From the NCBI GenBank assembly GCA_023391815.1, contig JAEWAF010000023.1, forward strand, positions 1 to 64,000: a stretch of 64,000 bases of DNA. Reading direction: 5' to 3'. The translations under genes and the position numbers were made by a program. Of the stretch, positions 62,233 through 64,000 are shown piece after piece. This DNA is from Pseudomonadota bacterium. Lineage in GTDB: Bacteria > Pseudomonadota > Gammaproteobacteria > Steroidobacterales > Steroidobacteraceae. The number at the start of each line of letters is the position of its first letter. Position 1 is the first letter of the stretch. Under the pieces are notes generated by a model, which saw only the letters and a list, made by a program, of their open reading frames with translations, was not told the origin of the DNA and did no database searches.

Positions 62233-63642
62233 ATGCATGACGAATTCCTAACTTCACTTCGCCGCCAGCCGCCGGCTCGATTTGCCCGCGAGCTGCAGCG
62301 AAAGCTGCAAGCGCAGGAGGCGGAGGCCAGGCGGCGTTCCTGGTCGTTGTGGACCAGGACCATTGCGTTCCTGATCGTCGGGTCCGCCGCGTTTGCCGGT
62401 GGATTCCTGGTTAGCGAACATCGGTCCGCCGGGCATGCCGGCTCAGGGCAGTCGCAAAGTCAAAGCGCCCCGGAGAGTAAAGCCGCGTCGCCGGACTATC
62501 GTCCACCACGGATCAATCCCACGTTCGTGCCAGAGGGCAGCGATACAAACGCTTTCCATGCCTCACGGCAAAGCAGCGCCGCGTCGACGACCAGCGGTGG
62601 CTCGGCTCAAGCCCGACGCGCAACAGATGTCTCCAACGCCGCACCGAATACGCCGGCGCAAACAGCAAGCGGCGAGTTGATCCGAACCCCGCAATCGCGC
62701 GTGCGGGTTGCAACCTCGCCGCTCACCGACGCTTTGGTGCGGCGGAGAGTTTTGCGATCCGACGCGCCAACCGTCGAAGTCGAAACGATGGAAGCGGACT
62801 CCGCCTTCGCCGCGTTGTGCATGCCTCGGGGCGAGGCGCAATTCGACATGGTTGTGACTTCACGCCGGATGATCAGCACCGAGTTCGCCAATTGCCAGGA
62901 CAACGCCGGCGCCAACATCTCCGAACTGAAGCTCGGCTACCAGGCGCTGGTGCTGACGAGCGCCCGGGACAGCGTTCACATGAAGCTGACCCTGAGCGAT
63001 GTCTATCTCGCGGTGGCGAAACAGGTCTCCGTCCCGATGGAGCCCGAGCGTTTCATTCCCAACCCGCACATCACGTGGGATCAGATCGACAACCTCGAAT
63101 ATCGCCCGATCCAGGTGTTCGGACCGGCGCGCGGCACACCTCGCCGCACGCTGTTCGAAATCCTGCTCCTCGAGCCCGGCTGCAATGCCAATCCTGCGAT
63201 CAAAGCCCTGGAAAGCAGCGACCCGGAACGCCATGCCGATCTGTGCCATAGCCTGCGAAGCGATCGCGCGTACGTGGAAGTCGAACAGAATTCGGTGCTG
63301 ATTCCACAATATCTGTGGAGCGACCCGAATCCCTTAGTGCTCGTCGACTATCAGTTCTACCGCGACAATCGAGGGCAGCTCGCCGGCAGCGCAATCGAAG
63401 GACCCGAACCCTCCTACGCGACCATCGCCGACGGTTCCTATCCTCTGGCGCGCCCCGTTTATCTATATGCGGATCGAGCACGCACCGCCCGTTCGCGTCA
63501 GGCTTACACCACCATGAGCGATCTGGAACGGCTGTGGATTATCGCGGACCCGAGCTTCGTCGAGCTCGACGAGCGCGAAGCCAGGGAGCAGCGAACGCGC
63601 CGAATGCGAAATGTTTCCGAATCGGACCTCAACAACAAATAA
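62233..63642 (+). CDS. One-span membrane protein, probable anti-sigma factor with periplasmic domain
   Basis: A 469-residue protein. A 38-residue cytoplasmic N-terminus with Arg/Gln-rich helix (DEFLTSLRRQPPARFARELQRKLQAQEAEARRRS) resembles short anti-sigma domains. One membrane helix follows (AFLIVGSAAFAGGFLV), then a low-complexity Ser/Ala-rich linker (~60-170) and a folded region (~185-450) with no recognised family. Its gene is 15 bp after the ECF factor and 13 bp before the secretin-like gene. An anti-sigma role is inferred from position and topology. Confidence 0.7.
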   Translation: MHDEFLTSLRRQPPARFARELQRKLQAQEAEARRRSWSLWTRTIAFLIVGSAAFAGGFLVSEHRSAGHAGSGQSQSQSAPESKAASPDYRPPRINPTFVPEGSDTNAFHASRQSSAASTTSGGSAQARRATDVSNAAPNTPAQTASGELIRTPQSRVRVATSPLTDALVRRRVLRSDAPTVEVETMEADSAFAALCMPRGEAQFDMVVTSRRMISTEFANCQDNAGANISELKLGYQALVLTSARDSVHMKLTLSDVYLAVAKQVSVPMEPERFIPNPHITWDQIDNLEYRPIQVFGPARGTPRRTLFEILLLEPGCNANPAIKALESSDPERHADLCHSLRSDRAYVEVEQNSVLIPQYLWSDPNPLVLVDYQFYRDNRGQLAGSAIEGPEPSYATIADGSYPLARPVYLYADRARTARSRQAYTTMSDLERLWIIADPSFVELDEREAREQRTRRMRNVSESDLNNK

Positions 63643-63655
63643 GGAGCCCCCGACG

Positions 63656-64000
63656 ATGAAGTCCCATGCACAGACCCTCTCGCACCTCTGCGCCGTGCTC
63701 GCGCTCTTGATCGTGCCCAACGCACACGCGCAAAGCTCGACGGCCCCCGCCAGCGAGGGTGTCGATATCGAACGAATCATCGCAGGCACCGCCAAGATGA
63801 CCGGCAAGAAGTTTCTGGTCGATCCGCGCATTCGGGCGCAGGTGACATTGGTCGGTCTCGATCCCGACCGGCTCGACTATGCCACGCTGCTCTCCGTGCT
63901 ACAGATGCATGGCTTCGCCGCCTTCGACGACGGTAAATATACTCGCATCGTCCCGGACGCCTCCGCGCGACAGCAGCCCATCCCATTGCTGACCGGCAAC
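63656..64000 (+). CDS. GspD-like secretin, N0 domain only (cut by window end)
   Basis: The first 115 residues of a protein that continues past the window. A signal peptide (LCAVLALLIVPNAHAQ) is followed by IERIIAGTAKMTGKKFLVDPRIRAQVTLVGLDPDRLDYATLLSVLQMHGFAAFDDGKYTRIVPD, which is the N0/N1 pattern of type II secretion secretins (GspD/XcpQ). AGGAG ten bases before the ATG supports the start. It suggests a T2SS-type locus controlled by the upstream sigma factor. Confidence 0.8.
   Translation, partial: MKSHAQTLSHLCAVLALLIVPNAHAQSSTAPASEGVDIERIIAGTAKMTGKKFLVDPRIRAQVTLVGLDPDRLDYATLLSVLQMHGFAAFDDGKYTRIVPDASARQQPIPLLTGN

Overview
The window is 64 kb of GC-rich bacterial chromosome with dense, short operons. 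TonB-dependent receptors, FecR/ECF signalling, Tat and lipoprotein signals, a PEP-CTERM protein and many secreted hydrolases point to an environmental gammaproteobacterium, probably of the Steroidobacteraceae/Nevskiales/Xanthomonadales type. The taxonomy is an inference from gene content; no rRNA or tRNA gene was seen.

Region 1 (0.35-13.6 kb) is the most notable part. Three transcription units look like one pathway for degrading arabinosylated, hydroxyproline-rich plant glycoproteins (extensins) or free hydroxyproline. A leftward unit encodes a DapA-type deaminase, an APC permease and a secreted DUF885 peptidase. A divergent rightward unit encodes a DadA-type flavoprotein and a Tat-exported GH127 beta-L-arabinofuranosidase. 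A third unit encodes a second DUF885 peptidase, a 4-hydroxyproline epimerase with both catalytic cysteines, and a 902-residue exported DUF5695 protein. The divergent promoter region (4431-4445) and the leader of the third unit (13600-13614) carry a 15-bp palindrome that matches at 14 of 15 positions when one copy is read on the opposite strand, which suggests one shared regulator. No such regulator, and no alpha-ketoglutarate semialdehyde dehydrogenase, is present in the window.

Region 2 (13.6-19.4 kb) holds an operon of three exported serine hydrolases (S9 peptidase, beta-lactamase-family hydrolase, class A beta-lactamase homologue without the usual omega-loop Glu) behind a recognisable promoter with an overlapping dyad. 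Next to it lies an XRE-cupin regulator with a histone-H1-like Lys/Ala tail. Region 3 (19.5-44.3 kb) is mixed: IlvE, a persulfide-dioxygenase-like MBL-rhodanese, GNAT, MOSC, an AraC regulator divergent from an AhpD-like gene, DUF1028, a GH75-like protein, a PEP-CTERM protein, a lipase-like hydrolase, a TonB-C protein, TrmO, an SDR, a SugE exporter, an amidase, a LigD-type primase-polymerase and stress or detoxification genes.

Region 4 (44.3-61.6 kb) is mainly leftward. It holds one TonB receptor, an orphan hybrid-sensing histidine kinase, a GlcG/HbpS-like protein, a glycosyltransferase with Pcm, and a cell-surface signalling operon: ECF sigma, FecR, a STN-containing TonB receptor, a lipoprotein FAD oxidoreductase, an OmpA protein and a LolA-like protein. 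Region 5 (61.7-64 kb) runs rightward with a second ECF sigma factor, a one-span anti-sigma-like protein and the start of a GspD-like secretin, which is cut by the window end.
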